Below are positions 8,572 through 18,631 of a DNA stretch of 64,000 nt, piece by piece. The DNA comes from Lachnospiraceae bacterium (GTDB lineage: Bacteria > Bacillota > Clostridia > Lachnospirales > Lachnospiraceae): contig JAEEJA010000001.1 in the NCBI GenBank assembly GCA_016281605.1, positions 1 through 64,000 of the forward strand. The letters run 5' to 3'. The notes beneath the pieces are model-generated. The model made no database searches and was not told the origin of the DNA. It worked only from the letters and a program-made list of their open reading frames with translations. A program made the translations under genes and the position numbers. The number at the start of each line of letters is the position of its first letter. Positions within the stretch are counted from its first letter, which is position 1.

Positions 8572-9444
8572 TTACAGTGCCTTACGTTTATTAATATCTA
8601 TCTGTATCTGACCCTTCAATTCATCAAGCGATGCAAAAGTAAGCTCAGGCCTTATAAACTCAGTAAGCTCTACCTTTATATCAAGTCCGTAAATATCTTC
8701 ATTAAAATCTAAAATATGAGTCTCTACATTGATATTTTCACCATTCACTGTGGGACGAATCCCTATATTGGTTACCGACCTGTGCACTTCTCCTCTTACA
8801 TGAGTTAAACTCGCATATACTCCGCACTTTGGTATTATTTTTGTTTCAGGGATAAGCATATTTACAGTAGGAAAATTAATAGTTCTTCCAAGCTCCTTCC
8901 CATGACATACCTCTCCGGTGTAAAAAAAAGCCCTTTTAAGATATTTATTCGCAACATTTATATTACCCTCAGTCAGTAAATTACGTACAAGGGTAGAACT
9001 TATGATTCTTTCATCCCACTTTAATTTTTCGTGTATACATACGTCAAAGCCCTTCTTTTCCCCAGCTTTTTTTAAGGTTTTTGCATTACCGGACCTCATA
9101 TGTCCATAGCAAAAATCTTCTCCAACAGAGACAAAGGCGACTCCCATTTTCTTTATAAGGATATCGTTAACAAACTTTTCCGAACTGATAGATTTAAGCT
9201 CCGGTGTAAAAGGAAGTGATACAACAGCATCCACACCCAACTCATTAAGGATATCAAGCTTCTCATCTTCCGTATAAATATTTGCGTGCTTTGATTCAGG
9301 CTCAAATGTAAACACTACTGATCTTTCACTACGCTTAAGTATATCCTGTATCAAAAGCTCATGCCCAGCATGGATTCCATCAAACTTCCCTATACAGACT
9401 GCTGATTTTTCAAATCTAAAATCCAGATTTTTATATAATTCCAT
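8572..9444 (-). CDS. ribF: Bifunctional riboflavin kinase / FAD synthetase
   Basis: A 290-residue protein that phosphorylates riboflavin to FMN and adenylylates FMN to FAD in the cytoplasm. The N-terminal FAD synthetase half has the nucleotidyltransferase motifs GKFDGIHAGH (HxGH at residues about 25-28) and ISSTLVRNLL. The C-terminal riboflavin kinase half starts near residue 170 and has GRTINFPTVN with the conserved PT(A/V)N core. Length is normal. It is the last gene of the nusA-infB operon, 12 bp after truB, which is the usual place in Firmicutes. No FMN riboswitch precedes it, fitting expression from the operon promoter. Confidence 0.95.
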   Translation of the reverse strand: MELYKNLDFRFEKSAVCIGKFDGIHAGHELLIQDILKRSERSVVFTFEPESKHANIYTEDEKLDILNELGVDAVVSLPFTPELKSISSEKFVNDILIKKMGVAFVSVGEDFCYGHMRSGNAKTLKKAGEKKGFDVCIHEKLKWDERIISSTLVRNLLTEGNINVANKYLKRAFFYTGEVCHGKELGRTINFPTVNMLIPETKIIPKCGVYASLTHVRGEVHRSVTNIGIRPTVNGENINVETHILDFNEDIYGLDIKVELTEFIRPELTFASLDELKGQIQIDINKRKAL

Positions 9445-9456
9445 GATTATAATCCT

Positions 9457-10392
9457 TTATAAAAACATTTTCTTAGCTTTTAAGAAATTATCTTTTAACT
9501 CATAGATTGCTTTAAAATCTCCGTTATTATCATAAACTCTGAAAAAACTCCCTGGGTTATATCCCTTAAAATCCTTTATATCCAGATAATCAAAAGGAAG
9601 GATAACACCGTTATAAAGTCGCACGCTTCCCTCCGGTTCCACATGTACCGCCGGTAAATCCTTAAAAACAGTGTCTGTTTTAAGTAAGACTTTTTCGAAA
9701 AATGTATCGGACTTTCCCTCTTCTAGCTTCTCAAAGCAGTCCTTTATTTCGGACAACTTATATGCATCTTCCAGCTTAAAAATCCCGGACGAACACCTTT
9801 CAAGCTCTTCCATACAGGCATAGGTTCCGAGTTTTCTGCCTATGTCAACTATCAGAGAACGTATGTAAGTCCCCTTAGAGCATGTTACATCAATTATAAA
9901 GGTTTTTTCCTCTGTATTCACATCAATCAGATTTATAGAGGTTATATTTATCTTTCTTTTCTTAATCTCCACACTCTGACCCTTACGAGCGTACTCATAA
10001 AGCTTCTTTCCGTTTACCTTTATGGCAGAGTACATGGGTGGCATCTGCATACTTTCCCCTAAAAAAGAGGAGACAGCCTGGCTAATCTCCTCTTTTGTAA
10101 CATTACACTCTTTATCTTCGTTTACTATTTCTCCGGTAATATCATAGGTATCTGTTTCAAATCCAAGTCTTACCTTAGCCCTGTAAGACTTGTCCTTTGA
10201 AGTAATAAAATCAACAACTTTTGTGGCATTACCTATACATACCGGCAGAACCCCTGTAGCCATCGGGTCTAAGGTTCCCGTATGACCGATTTTTCTCATA
10301 TGAAGGATTCTTCTAAGGACTGCAACCACATCATGTGATGTATAATCCTTTTCCTTATACACATTTATAATTCCATTTATGTTTGTATTCAT
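9457..10392 (-). CDS. truB: tRNA pseudouridine(55) synthase
   Basis: A 311-residue TruB, which makes the universal pseudouridine-55 in the tRNA T-loop. The catalytic motif is HTGTLDPMATGVLPVCIG with Asp near residue 42; GTYIRSLIVDIGRKLG is the second conserved TruB motif. A PUA-like C-terminal region follows. The ATG at 10392 shares one base with the nrnA stop (TGATG), so translation is probably coupled; an in-frame GTG one codon earlier is a less likely start. It sits between nrnA and ribF in the standard Firmicutes order. Confidence 0.95.
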   Translation of the reverse strand: MNTNINGIINVYKEKDYTSHDVVAVLRRILHMRKIGHTGTLDPMATGVLPVCIGNATKVVDFITSKDKSYRAKVRLGFETDTYDITGEIVNEDKECNVTKEEISQAVSSFLGESMQMPPMYSAIKVNGKKLYEYARKGQSVEIKKRKINITSINLIDVNTEEKTFIIDVTCSKGTYIRSLIVDIGRKLGTYACMEELERCSSGIFKLEDAYKLSEIKDCFEKLEEGKSDTFFEKVLLKTDTVFKDLPAVHVEPEGSVRLYNGVILPFDYLDIKDFKGYNPGSFFRVYDNNGDFKAIYELKDNFLKAKKMFL

Positions 10393-11348
10393 CACTCTTT
10401 ACTCTTTATCTGCAAGCTTATTTGCTCTGTAATGTTATTGATAACATCATGCAGTGATCCTCTCATGGTAAATCCTGCAGCTCTTATATGTCCTCCGCCC
10501 TCAAAATAATCTGCAATCTTACTTACATCAACATAATTATTGGATCTTAAGCTTACCTTATATTCCTGCTCTGCTCTTTCTCTGATAAATACTGCAACCT
10601 CAACCCCTCTGGTTACCCTGAGTTGATCAACTATACCTTCTGTATCCTCTTCCTCTGTTTCATACATATCAAGCATACTCTTTGTGACAGTTGTGACTAT
10701 ACATTTTCCATCCATAATTAGTATACTTTCTAATAGAGCTCTTCCGAGAAGCTGGGCCTGATGATAGGTACGTGAGTACATACATCTGTCCATAATCCAT
10801 GAAAAATCTATGCCCTTTTCCATAAGTCGCCCTGCAAGATTCATGGTATCCTTGGATGTAGCAGGATAACGGAATCCACCCGAATCCGTAACCATACCTG
10901 TGTACAGAGCCTCTGCAATCTTTACATCTATATCATCATCACTCATCATATGAGCTATAACTTCACAGGCAGAACCCGCCTCTTTATCAACTATATTTAT
11001 ATCTCCAAAACCAATATTGCTGACATGATGATCTATAACAAGTGTCGCCTTTTTCTTTCTAAATTCATTGGCAACCTCACCAAGTCTGTCAACACTGCTT
11101 GAATCCAGTGCAATTATCATACCGATTTCTTCCGGTATTTCACTTTTTATTATACTTTTATCCGGGTCCAAATAATCGTACACCTTCGGTGTGTTTTCCA
11201 AGTAAGGTGTGAGTCTTTTTTCCGGAAAAAGCTTATGTATATATCTGTATACTGCGATTACAGCTCCGACACAATCACCATCCGGAGCAACATGCCCAGC
11301 AATGACTATATCGTCTGCATTCTTCACATATTCCTTTAATTCTTTCAT
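10392..11348 (-). CDS. nrnA: Bifunctional oligoribonuclease / pAp phosphatase (DHH/DHHA1)
   Basis: A 318-residue NrnA, which degrades very short RNA oligonucleotides (nano-RNA) and can dephosphorylate pAp. The DHH domain shows GHVAPDGDCVG near residues 19-29, an LDSSS motif and the name-giving DHH in VIDHHVSN. The C-terminal DHHA1 domain ends in FEGGGHIRAAGF with the GGGH signature. I start at the ATG at 11348 after TAGGAGAG, not at the TTG codon before it. Location between rbfA and truB is typical for Firmicutes and links it to RNA turnover. Confidence 0.93.
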   Translation of the reverse strand: MKELKEYVKNADDIVIAGHVAPDGDCVGAVIAVYRYIHKLFPEKRLTPYLENTPKVYDYLDPDKSIIKSEIPEEIGMIIALDSSSVDRLGEVANEFRKKKATLVIDHHVSNIGFGDINIVDKEAGSACEVIAHMMSDDDIDVKIAEALYTGMVTDSGGFRYPATSKDTMNLAGRLMEKGIDFSWIMDRCMYSRTYHQAQLLGRALLESILIMDGKCIVTTVTKSMLDMYETEEEDTEGIVDQLRVTRGVEVAVFIRERAEQEYKVSLRSNNYVDVSKIADYFEGGGHIRAAGFTMRGSLHDVINNITEQISLQIKSKE

Positions 11349-11386
11349 CAATTCTCTCCTAAAACTAAGTAAAAATTCCTTAAGCC

Positions 11387-11773
11387 TTAATCTTCATCTT
11401 CTTCAGAATCTGACTCCTGTAATTCATTTCTTACCTGTTCAATCTTAGCCGCAATGGCAGCTTCATACTCTATTGTATCATCAACTATAAATCTTAACTC
11501 AGGTGTGATACGCATATTCATATTTTTTGCAAGCATACGTCTGATTGCCGGTGCAGCACTCTTAAGACCCTCTGCTGTTTTCTTTTTCTCCTCTTCTCCT
11601 CCAAATACACTTACATATATACGTGCATTTCTTAAATCTGGAGAAACATCAGCAGAAAGAACACTTGTCATAGGATGTATACGCGGATCGTGTATCTCTC
11701 CGGCAAGTATTCTGCTCACTTCACGCATAACTTCATCATTCATACGCTCATATTTAATACTTCTTTTTTTCAA
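11387..11773 (-). CDS. rbfA: 30S ribosome-binding factor A
   Basis: A 128-residue single KH-fold protein that assists late 30S subunit maturation. Typical features are the N-terminal RMNDEVMREVSRIL helix, the IHDPRIHPMTSVLSADVS strand pair, and the MNMRITPELRFIVDDTIEY segment with the conserved PEL(R)F. The last 12 residues are acidic. The start is TTG, 9 nt after GGAG; an internal ATG at codon 11 would shorten the first helix. It sits 24 bp after infB and co-transcription is certain from spacing. Confidence 0.92.
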   Translation of the reverse strand: MKKRSIKYERMNDEVMREVSRILAGEIHDPRIHPMTSVLSADVSPDLRNARIYVSVFGGEEEKKKTAEGLKSAAPAIRRMLAKNMNMRITPELRFIVDDTIEYEAAIAAKIEQVRNELQESDSEEDED

Positions 11774-11797
11774 TTTCTTTTTCTCCGATTATTACAA

Positions 11798-14569
11798 TTA
11801 CCTTGGCACTTCAACCATCTTGTATGCTTCAATCTGATCTTCTTCCTGTATGTCTGAAAAGTCCTTAATTACGATACCACATTCGTAGTTTGCAGCAACT
11901 TCCTTAACATCATCCTTAAATCTCTTTAATGATTGTAATTCACCCTCATGGATAAGCTCTCCCTGACGATAAACTCTGATAAGTGCGCCTCTCTCAACCT
12001 TTCCGTCAAGTACATAAGAACCTGCGATTATACCGATTCCTGATGCCTTAAATATCTGACGAACCTCTAAGTGAGCAATAACCTTTTCCTCATACTCAGG
12101 ATCAAGCATACCCTTCATAGCAGCTTCAATATCCTCAATTGCATCATAGATGATTCTATAAAGTCTTACATCAACCTTTTCACGCTCAGCTTTATCCTTA
12201 GCTGTATTATCAGGTCGTACGTTAAATCCTATTATGATAGCGTTAGATGCACTTGCAAGGTCTACGTCAGACTCATTGATAGCACCAACACCTGCATGTA
12301 TTACGCGAACCTGCACTTCTTCGTTGCTAAGCTTTAACAAGGACTGCTTAACAGCTTCTACAGAACCCTGTACATCGGCCTTAACAATAAGATCAAGTTC
12401 CTTAATCTCACCAGCCTTAATCTGATCAAATAGTCCATCAAGAGTAAGCTTGCTCTTAGTATCTCTGAGAAGCTTCTCTCGACTCTCCTTAACGTAGGTA
12501 GCAGCAATGTTCTTAGCTTCTTTATCTGAATCAACAGCCATAAAGATTTCTCCTGCTTCAGGAACATCATGAAGACCGATAATCTCAACAGGCATAGAAG
12601 GTGTTGCTTCTGTAACTCTCTGTCCAAGGTCGTTTGTCATAGCACGAACCTTACCGTAAGCAGCACCAACTGCAACATTATCTCCAACCTTAAGAGTACC
12701 TTTTTGAACGAGAATTGTCGCAACAGGACCTCTACCCTTATCAAGCTGTGCTTCGATTACTACACCACGAGCATTTCTATTTGGATTAGCCTTAAGCTCA
12801 CTTACATCTGCTGTAAGAAGTATCATCTCGAGAAGGTTATCTATACCCTCTTTTGTATGAGCTGAAACAGGAACAAAGATTGTATCTCCGCCCCAATCTT
12901 CAGCTGTAAGTCCGTGTTCTATAAGCTCCTGCTTTACTCTCTCTATATTAGCACTTGGCTTATCTATCTTATTAACCGCTACGATTATCTCTACTCCTGC
13001 AACCTTAGCATGGTTAATAGCTTCTATAGTCTGTGGCATGACACCATCATCTGCAGCTACAACAAGTACTGCAATATCCGTAGCTTCAGCTCCACGCATA
13101 CGCATGGCTGTAAATGCCTCATGACCGGGTGTGTCGAGGAATGTTATTTTCTGACCATTAATCTCTGTTACGTAAGCACCGATATGCTGTGTAATTCCGC
13201 CTGCCTCACGTGATGTAACATGAGTTTCACGTATAGCATCAAGAAGAGATGTCTTACCATGATCTACATGTCCCATAACGCAGACTACAGGAGGTCTCTT
13301 AACCATAAGCTCTTCATCTTCCTCATCTTCCTTAAGAAGCTCTGCGATAACATCAACCTTCTCTTCCATCTCAGCTATATAATTGTAAACAAGGGCGATT
13401 TCCTCAGCCTCTTCATATGTTACGGAGTGGTTCAATGTAACGATATTTCCCTTCATGAACTGATCCTTTATAAGTTTTGAAGGCTGAATCTTCATCTTAT
13501 CAGCAAGTTCCTTGATTGTAAGTGACTCAGGAAGACGAATTTCCTTGATTGTATCTGTAGACTCTTCTTCCTTCTTCTCTACAACCGGCTTTATAAATGC
13601 ACCTGCTGCATTCTTGTTTTTCTTTGGTTTTCTAGGCTTGATTCCATCAGGATAAAGTGGATTATACTCAAAGTTACTGTCTTTCTTACGATTATACTTT
13701 TGCTTAGCGTTTCTTTCCTGATTTTTATTCTTCTTATCCTTTGAATTGTCTCTCTGTCTGTTTGGCTTTGTCTCGAAATCATGAGCCGCCTTCATATCGC
13801 TTGAGAAATCTCTGGAATCACTCTTGCCTTTATTTCTGTTTTCCTTCTTATCGAATTTTTTACTCTTTCCTGACTTTTCTTTATCATTAAAGGATTTATC
13901 AGCAAAGTTCTTATCATTTTTCTTCTTGTCTCTGTTGTCTCTGTTATCTTTATTATCTTTATTATCTTTTCTATCCTTACGATCCTTATTTTCGGGCTTT
14001 TTATCTTTATTCTTATTCTCTTCTTCCTTCTTTGGAGCTTTTTCAGACTTATCTTCTGTTTTGGTTTCTTCTTTAGCTTTAACAACATTTTCGTTGTTTT
14101 TCTTTTCTTCAACACTCTTTTGTGTTTCTTCGGTCTTAGCCTTTTCTTCTTCCTTCTTTTCAGTTTCGGAAGCTTTTTCTTCTACTTTTTCAGGAGCATT
14201 CTTTACTTCCGACACATTTCCTTTTGCATTTTTTTCTGGAGAAGAAGCGCTACTCTTCTTAGCATCATCCACATCATTCTCACTGTCGGTCACTTTTGTT
14301 TTGGAGGTCTTATTGTCCGCAGTTGTAGACTTTGCCTTCTTGGTAGTAGTCTTTTTCTTAGCTTTTGGAGTATTATTTAACTCTTCTTTGTCTGAAAGAT
14401 TCTTAAAATAATTAAGAATAAATGCGATGGCAAGGTCCTCGATATTGCTCTGAGCACTCTTAACTTCAAAACCATTCTCATTTAAAAGGTTAATAATATC
14501 CCTACTTTTAATATTCGGAAATCTTCCCTCTAAACTCCTTGTAATCTCATAAATCTTCATCTTAGCCAT
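11798..14569 (-). CDS. infB: Translation initiation factor IF-2
   Basis: A 923-residue IF-2, the GTPase that brings initiator tRNA to the 30S subunit and promotes subunit joining. Residues 1-60 are the N-terminal IF2 helical domain. Residues about 68-330 are an extended Lys/Glu/Asp-rich linker with repeated KDN/RDN units, probably disordered. A second IF2-N domain precedes the G domain with [22 protein letters not shown] and NKID. Domains II to IV follow. The linker makes it longer than B. subtilis IF-2 and produces long spurious open frames on the opposite strand. It follows ylxQ by 5 bp. Confidence 0.97.
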   Translation of the reverse strand: MAKMKIYEITRSLEGRFPNIKSRDIINLLNENGFEVKSAQSNIEDLAIAFILNYFKNLSDKEELNNTPKAKKKTTTKKAKSTTADNKTSKTKVTDSENDVDDAKKSSASSPEKNAKGNVSEVKNAPEKVEEKASETEKKEEEKAKTEETQKSVEEKKNNENVVKAKEETKTEDKSEKAPKKEEENKNKDKKPENKDRKDRKDNKDNKDNRDNRDKKKNDKNFADKSFNDKEKSGKSKKFDKKENRNKGKSDSRDFSSDMKAAHDFETKPNRQRDNSKDKKNKNQERNAKQKYNRKKDSNFEYNPLYPDGIKPRKPKKNKNAAGAFIKPVVEKKEEESTDTIKEIRLPESLTIKELADKMKIQPSKLIKDQFMKGNIVTLNHSVTYEEAEEIALVYNYIAEMEEKVDVIAELLKEDEEDEELMVKRPPVVCVMGHVDHGKTSLLDAIRETHVTSREAGGITQHIGAYVTEINGQKITFLDTPGHEAFTAMRMRGAEATDIAVLVVAADDGVMPQTIEAINHAKVAGVEIIVAVNKIDKPSANIERVKQELIEHGLTAEDWGGDTIFVPVSAHTKEGIDNLLEMILLTADVSELKANPNRNARGVVIEAQLDKGRGPVATILVQKGTLKVGDNVAVGAAYGKVRAMTNDLGQRVTEATPSMPVEIIGLHDVPEAGEIFMAVDSDKEAKNIAATYVKESREKLLRDTKSKLTLDGLFDQIKAGEIKELDLIVKADVQGSVEAVKQSLLKLSNEEVQVRVIHAGVGAINESDVDLASASNAIIIGFNVRPDNTAKDKAEREKVDVRLYRIIYDAIEDIEAAMKGMLDPEYEEKVIAHLEVRQIFKASGIGIIAGSYVLDGKVERGALIRVYRQGELIHEGELQSLKRFKDDVKEVAANYECGIVIKDFSDIQEEDQIEAYKMVEVPR
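13929..13981 (-). repeat. Short in-gene repeats encoding the IF-2 KDN/RDN linker
   Basis: Within infB a run of nearly identical 9- to 12-base units (variants of TTATCTTT and TCTCTGTTG on the plus strand) encodes alternating Lys/Asp/Asn and Arg/Asp/Asn triplets. The period fits the reading frame, so slippage would change linker length without breaking the protein. Confidence 0.5.
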
Positions 14570-14574
14570 ATACT

Positions 14575-14901
14575 CTATTCGACCTCCTTATGTATATCCG
14601 ACATATTTATCTTCTTAAGGACTGCATCCGAGAGTCCTTTATCTGTTATGCACATTGAAGCACAAACTTCTCTTCCAATCAGGTGTCCCAATCCCTCTTT
14701 ATCAAGATATTCAAAATATGGAACATCATAATATGTGCATGAATCCTTAAATCGTTTTTTTGTATTATCAGAAGCATCTGTGGCAACTATGCATAGGTAT
14801 GCCTGCTCGGCTCTGATACACTCAAGCGTCATATCCTGTCCGCTTGCTAAGTGCCCCGATCTCTTTGCAATCCCCAGCAATCCATCTATTTTTTTTATCA
14901 T
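14575..14901 (-). CDS. ylxQ: L7Ae/L30e-family ribosomal-like protein (YlxQ)
   Basis: A 108-residue L7Ae/L30e/S12e/Gadd45-fold protein, the YlxQ type found in Firmicutes nusA-infB operons. Visible family features are the N-terminal [17 protein letters not shown] segment, the [13 protein letters not shown] strand-helix and the LGHLIGRE motif. Members bind kinked RNA, but the cellular role of YlxQ is not settled. It lies 36 bp after rnpM and 5 bp before infB. Its C-terminal 20 residues are less conserved. Confidence 0.85.
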   Translation of the reverse strand: MIKKIDGLLGIAKRSGHLASGQDMTLECIRAEQAYLCIVATDASDNTKKRFKDSCTYYDVPYFEYLDKEGLGHLIGREVCASMCITDKGLSDAVLKKINMSDIHKEVE

Positions 14902-14937
14902 ATTTTACTCTTATCTTCTTACCGGCACTAAAAGCCT

Positions 14938-15207
14938 TTAACCTTTCAAAATCGTATCTTCAAGCTGTTGATATATATCATTACTAACATTCATTCGAAG
15001 CGATCTGTCAAGGCTTTTCTTTTTATAAGCAATCTTAAGACACTCTGCATTGTTGCATATATACACGCCTCTTCCGTTTTTTCTGCCGGTGAAATCAATC
15101 AAAACCTCACCCTCAGGAGTACGTATAACTCTTATAAGTTCCTTTTTTTCTTTTCTTTCATGGCAACCTGCGCACTGTCTTAAAACCTCACGCTTTTTTT
15201 GTTCCAT
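14938..15207 (-). CDS. rnpM: YlxR / RnpM RNA-binding protein
   Basis: An 89-residue DUF448 protein, formerly YlxR. The signature RQCAGCHERKEKKELIRVIR occupies residues about 10-29 and GRKNGRGVYIC follows near residue 42. In B. subtilis this protein has been described as an RNA-binding modulator of RNase P, hence RnpM; function here is by family. A good AAAGGAGAAATCG ribosome site precedes the ATG. Position between nusA and ylxQ is standard. Confidence 0.9.
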   Translation of the reverse strand: MEQKKREVLRQCAGCHERKEKKELIRVIRTPEGEVLIDFTGRKNGRGVYICNNAECLKIAYKKKSLDRSLRMNVSNDIYQQLEDTILKG

Positions 15208-15268
15208 CGATTTCTCCTTTTATACTTACATAAGCATATCAAAGAATCAGATATAAATCTTAAGTGAA

Positions 15269-16354
15269 TTAAAAGTCAAGCAATCCACTTTCACACTTGA
15301 TATCAATCTTATATCCTGTAAGCTTAGCAGCAAGTCTTACGTTCTGACCTTCTTTTCCGATAGCAAGTGAAAGCTGATCGTCCGGAACTAAAACCTCTGC
15401 ACTCTTCTCTTCTACATCTACATCTACTGTAATTACACTAGCAGGACTAAGAGCATTCTCAATAAGAGTGGATGGCATGTCGCTCCATACGATAATATCT
15501 ATCTTTTCTCCCTGAAGCTCTTCCACAACAGCATTTACTCTGGCTCCGTTGATACCAACACAGGCACCAACAGGATCGATATTGGTATTGCTTGTATAAA
15601 CAGCCATCTTTGTACGACTTCCTGCTTCTCTGGCAATACTCATAATTTCAACTACGCCTTCCTGAATCTCTGTAACTTCCTTTTCAAAAAGTCTCTTTAC
15701 AAGCTCAGGATGTGTACGTGAAACTATAACCTTTGGATCCTTCTTTGTTTCCTTAACATCAACCACATAAAGCTTGATCCTGTCTGTTGGCTTAAAATGT
15801 TCTGTCTTAACCTGCTCATTCTCAGTAAGAATGGTATCAAGTCTTCCAAGATTAATCTGTATATTGTTACCATTATACCTCTGTACAACACCTGTAACGA
15901 TATCATGCTGAAGTTCTTTGAAATTATTGAAAAGTATATCTCTTTCTACCTGACGTATGGTCTGAACAATATTTGACTTAGCATGTTGAGCAGCTATACG
16001 ACCAAAATTCTTAGGTGTTACTTCGGTGGAAATTATATCTCCAATCTGCTTCTTATCTCCATACTTTAAATGTGCATCTGTAAGTGATACCTCTTTAACA
16101 TCATCATAATACTCATCATCCGCAACTACTACCTGATCTGAGAACACTTTAATTGCTCCTGTTTTACGATCAATCTCAACGCGGATATTATCATCACTAC
16201 CAAACTGATTTTTACATGCAATCTTTAATGAACTCTCGATTGCAGTAAACATAACTTCCTTGTCAATCTGTCTCTCCTTCTCGATAGCTTCGAGCGCTTC
16301 GATAAGCATAGCACCATCATTTTCTGCAGCTTTTTTTGTTTTCTTTGCAGCCAT
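15269..16354 (-). CDS. nusA: Transcription termination/antitermination factor NusA
   Basis: A 361-residue NusA, which binds RNA polymerase and nascent RNA to modulate pausing, termination and antitermination. The N-terminal polymerase-binding domain covers residues about 20-135, an S1 domain follows (TGVVQRYNGNNIQINLG), then two KH domains marked by CVGINGARVNAVVEEL and by SLAIGKEGQNVRLAAKLTG. Like other Firmicutes forms it lacks the two C-terminal acidic repeats of E. coli NusA. A Lys-rich N-terminal tail (AAKKTKKAAEN) is present. The ATG follows GGAGGAAATGTTCTT. Confidence 0.96.
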   Translation of the reverse strand: MAAKKTKKAAENDGAMLIEALEAIEKERQIDKEVMFTAIESSLKIACKNQFGSDDNIRVEIDRKTGAIKVFSDQVVVADDEYYDDVKEVSLTDAHLKYGDKKQIGDIISTEVTPKNFGRIAAQHAKSNIVQTIRQVERDILFNNFKELQHDIVTGVVQRYNGNNIQINLGRLDTILTENEQVKTEHFKPTDRIKLYVVDVKETKKDPKVIVSRTHPELVKRLFEKEVTEIQEGVVEIMSIAREAGSRTKMAVYTSNTNIDPVGACVGINGARVNAVVEELQGEKIDIIVWSDMPSTLIENALSPASVITVDVDVEEKSAEVLVPDDQLSLAIGKEGQNVRLAAKLTGYKIDIKCESGLLDF

Positions 16355-16399
16355 AAGAACATTTCCTCCGTTTTCCTGTGTTTATAAATATAATTAATG

Positions 16400-16891
16400 T
16401 TAAAAGTCAATTCCCATCCTTACTATGGATACATCTTTTCTGTCAACTGTCATGTCAGAACCATTATACTCTATAGTAATACTGTTTTCATCAAAAGCCT
16501 TTAATATTCCGGATAGAACCTTAGTAGTCATCGGCTTTTTCCTTCCTATGTCAAGCTTTACGCTTTTGTAAAGATGGATATCTATAAGCTCTCCTAAAGC
16601 TCTTTCAAAATCCTTATCTTTCTTAAGTTTTCTGTCTATTCCAGGTGATGAAACCTCTAATATGTAGGATTCTTCTATAAAATCCTCCTTATCAAGAAGA
16701 TCACTTAACTCTCTGTTGATTTTTTCACAATCATTCAGTGTTATACCACCCTCTTTGTCTATATATGCTCTAAGAAACCAGTTTCCGGCCTCCCTTACAT
16801 ACTCAAGATCGTAAAGCTCAAAGCCTGCAGCGTCGAGCAAGGGTATTATAAGTGCTTCGGTTTTTGAAACCGTTGTTTGTTTTTCAGCCAA
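16400..16891 (-). CDS. rimP: Ribosome maturation factor RimP
   Basis: A 163-residue RimP, required for 30S subunit assembly. The N-terminal alpha/beta domain has FELYDLEYVREAGNWFLRAYIDKEGG, a diagnostic pattern, followed by the catalytically unrelated SSPGIDRKL segment and an Sm-like C-terminal domain. I place the start at TTG (16891), 7 nt after AGAGG; an in-frame GTG at 16918 gives nine more residues but has no ribosome site. It is the first gene of the nusA-infB operon. A terminator-like hairpin lies about 40 bp upstream. Confidence 0.9.
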   Translation of the reverse strand: MAEKQTTVSKTEALIIPLLDAAGFELYDLEYVREAGNWFLRAYIDKEGGITLNDCEKINRELSDLLDKEDFIEESYILEVSSPGIDRKLKKDKDFERALGELIDIHLYKSVKLDIGRKKPMTTKVLSGILKAFDENSITIEYNGSDMTVDRKDVSIVRMGIDF

Positions 16892-16932
16892 AATATAACC
16901 TCTCACTTCTGTTCGCACCTCAGTGCATAAAT

Positions 16933-16958
16933 AAAGTGGACTGCCATCAGTCCACTTT
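16933..16958 (-). terminator. Terminator hairpin between prfC and rimP
   Basis: A perfect 11-bp stem (AAAGTGGACTG/CAGTCCACTTT) with a 4-nt loop is followed on the minus strand by ATTTATG. It lies 64 bp after the prfC stop and 42 bp before the rimP start. It probably ends the prfC transcript, though with a poor U-run it could instead be a leader hairpin of the nusA operon. Confidence 0.6.
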
Positions 16959-17021
16959 CTAGTAAAATATATTCAACCATGTAATAATAACACTTATAAT
17001 CCCTAAAATCAAGTGTTTTTA

Positions 17022-18614
17022 CTAATTTTTTCTGAATTCTTTTAATTCCAGCCCCTCATTATCCTCTAAAACCATGCGTATCATCCAGTCATTTACAAAC
17101 AAAAGAAGTGGATTTCCCTTCATATCCTTAACTGCCTTAACATTATTCATTCGCTTAAGGCGAGTCGGATCTGTAGCCGGATCGCCTATCCATCGTATAA
17201 ACTGATATGATAGAGGTTCAAGTCTTACTTCGCAGTTGTATTCATTTTCCAATCTGTATTTAAGGACATCAAACTGGAGTACACCTACGACACCAACTAT
17301 GATTTCGCTCATTCCCAGATTATAATCTTCAAATATCTGTATGGCGCCTTCCTGCGCTATCTGCGTAATCCCCTTTACAAACTGCTTTCTTTTCATGGAA
17401 TCAAGAGATACAAGTCTGCAAAAGTGCTCCGGAGCAAAGGTTGGAATTCCCTCATAAGAAAACTTCTTTCCCGGAGTATTTAAGGTATCTCCTATGGCAA
17501 ATATACCGGGATCAAATACACCTATAACATCTCCCGCATATGCTTCTTCTATGATACTTCTCTGCTCAGCCATAATAGTCTGCGGTTGAGATAACTTTAA
17601 TCTTCTTTCAGACTGAACATGATAAACATCCTTCGATGCATCAAACTTTCCTGAGCAAACTCTCATAAATGCAATTCTATCTCTGTGCGCCTTGTTCATA
17701 TTTGCCTGAATTTTGAATATAAATCCGGAAAACGGCTCTTCTACCGGGTCGATAACACCCTCATCCGAAGTCCTTGCAAGTGGATGTGTAGTCATCTCTA
17801 AAAAGTACTTTAAGAAGATTTCCACTCCGAAGGTATTGAGCGCAGAACCGAAAAACACAGGTGAAAGCTCACCTTTTCTCACTTCATCTAAGTCAAACTC
17901 GTTTCCTGCTTCGTCCAGAAGCTCTATCTCCTCTAAAAGCTGAGAGTAAAGCATATCTCCTGCTATTTTCTTAAACTCATCCGATTCAACAGGATAATCT
18001 GTTTCTTTAGCTTCTTTAGCGCCTCCTACAGCAGTCTGTACAAAGGTCCGAACTGTCTTAGCTCTCCTATCATATATTCCCTTAAACTCTTTACCGGAGC
18101 CTATTGGCCAGTTGATGGGAACTGTTTTTATGCCTAGCACTGATTCTATATCACTCATAAGTTCAAAAGAATCTCTTGCATCCCTGTCCATCTTATTGAT
18201 AAAGGTAAATATAGGTATATGTCTCATAACGCAAACCTTAAAAAGCTTTATGGTCTGTGCCTCCACACCCTTTGAAGCATCTATAACCATCACAGCCGAG
18301 TCTGCAGCCATCAGTGTACGGTACGTATCCTCCGAAAAGTCCTGATGTCCGGGAGTATCAAGGATATTGATACAATAATTGTCATACTCAAACTGAAGAA
18401 CAGATGAAGTAACAGATATACCTCTTTCTTTCTCAATATCCATCCAGTCAGATACTGCATACTTTGAGTTAGCCTTTCCCTTTACGCTTCCTGCTGTATT
18501 TATGGCGCCTCCGTAAAGAAGAAACTTCTCTGTAAGTGTAGTTTTTCCTGCATCCGGATGAGATATGATTGCAAATGTTCTTCTACGTTCTATTTCATTT
18601 TTAATATCAGACAT
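17022..18614 (-). CDS. prfC: Peptide chain release factor 3
   Basis: A 530-residue RF3, the GTPase that recycles RF1/RF2 from the ribosome after peptide release. The G domain shows SHPDAGKTTLTEKFLLYG, LDTPGHQDFSEDTYRTL and NKMDRDA. RF3-specific features include the SDWMDIEKERGISVTSSV switch I and the C-terminal VGVLQFDVLKYRL stretch. Length is normal for RF3 and shorter than EF-G because domains IV and V are absent. The ribosome site AAGGG lies somewhat far from the ATG. Confidence 0.96.
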   Translation of the reverse strand: MSDIKNEIERRRTFAIISHPDAGKTTLTEKFLLYGGAINTAGSVKGKANSKYAVSDWMDIEKERGISVTSSVLQFEYDNYCINILDTPGHQDFSEDTYRTLMAADSAVMVIDASKGVEAQTIKLFKVCVMRHIPIFTFINKMDRDARDSFELMSDIESVLGIKTVPINWPIGSGKEFKGIYDRRAKTVRTFVQTAVGGAKEAKETDYPVESDEFKKIAGDMLYSQLLEEIELLDEAGNEFDLDEVRKGELSPVFFGSALNTFGVEIFLKYFLEMTTHPLARTSDEGVIDPVEEPFSGFIFKIQANMNKAHRDRIAFMRVCSGKFDASKDVYHVQSERRLKLSQPQTIMAEQRSIIEEAYAGDVIGVFDPGIFAIGDTLNTPGKKFSYEGIPTFAPEHFCRLVSLDSMKRKQFVKGITQIAQEGAIQIFEDYNLGMSEIIVGVVGVLQFDVLKYRLENEYNCEVRLEPLSYQFIRWIGDPATDPTRLKRMNNVKAVKDMKGNPLLLFVNDWMIRMVLEDNEGLELKEFRKN

Positions 18615-18631
18615 GATTAATTAATTTCCCT

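Noticed and set aside
13792..14115. 107-codon Lys/Arg/Ile-rich minus-strand frame
   Set aside because: An alternative frame of infB generated by low-complexity codons.
13824..14411. 195-codon plus-strand open frame rich in Ser/Phe/Leu
   Set aside because: It is the complement of the Lys/Glu-rich IF-2 linker; composition explains its length and it has no ribosome site.
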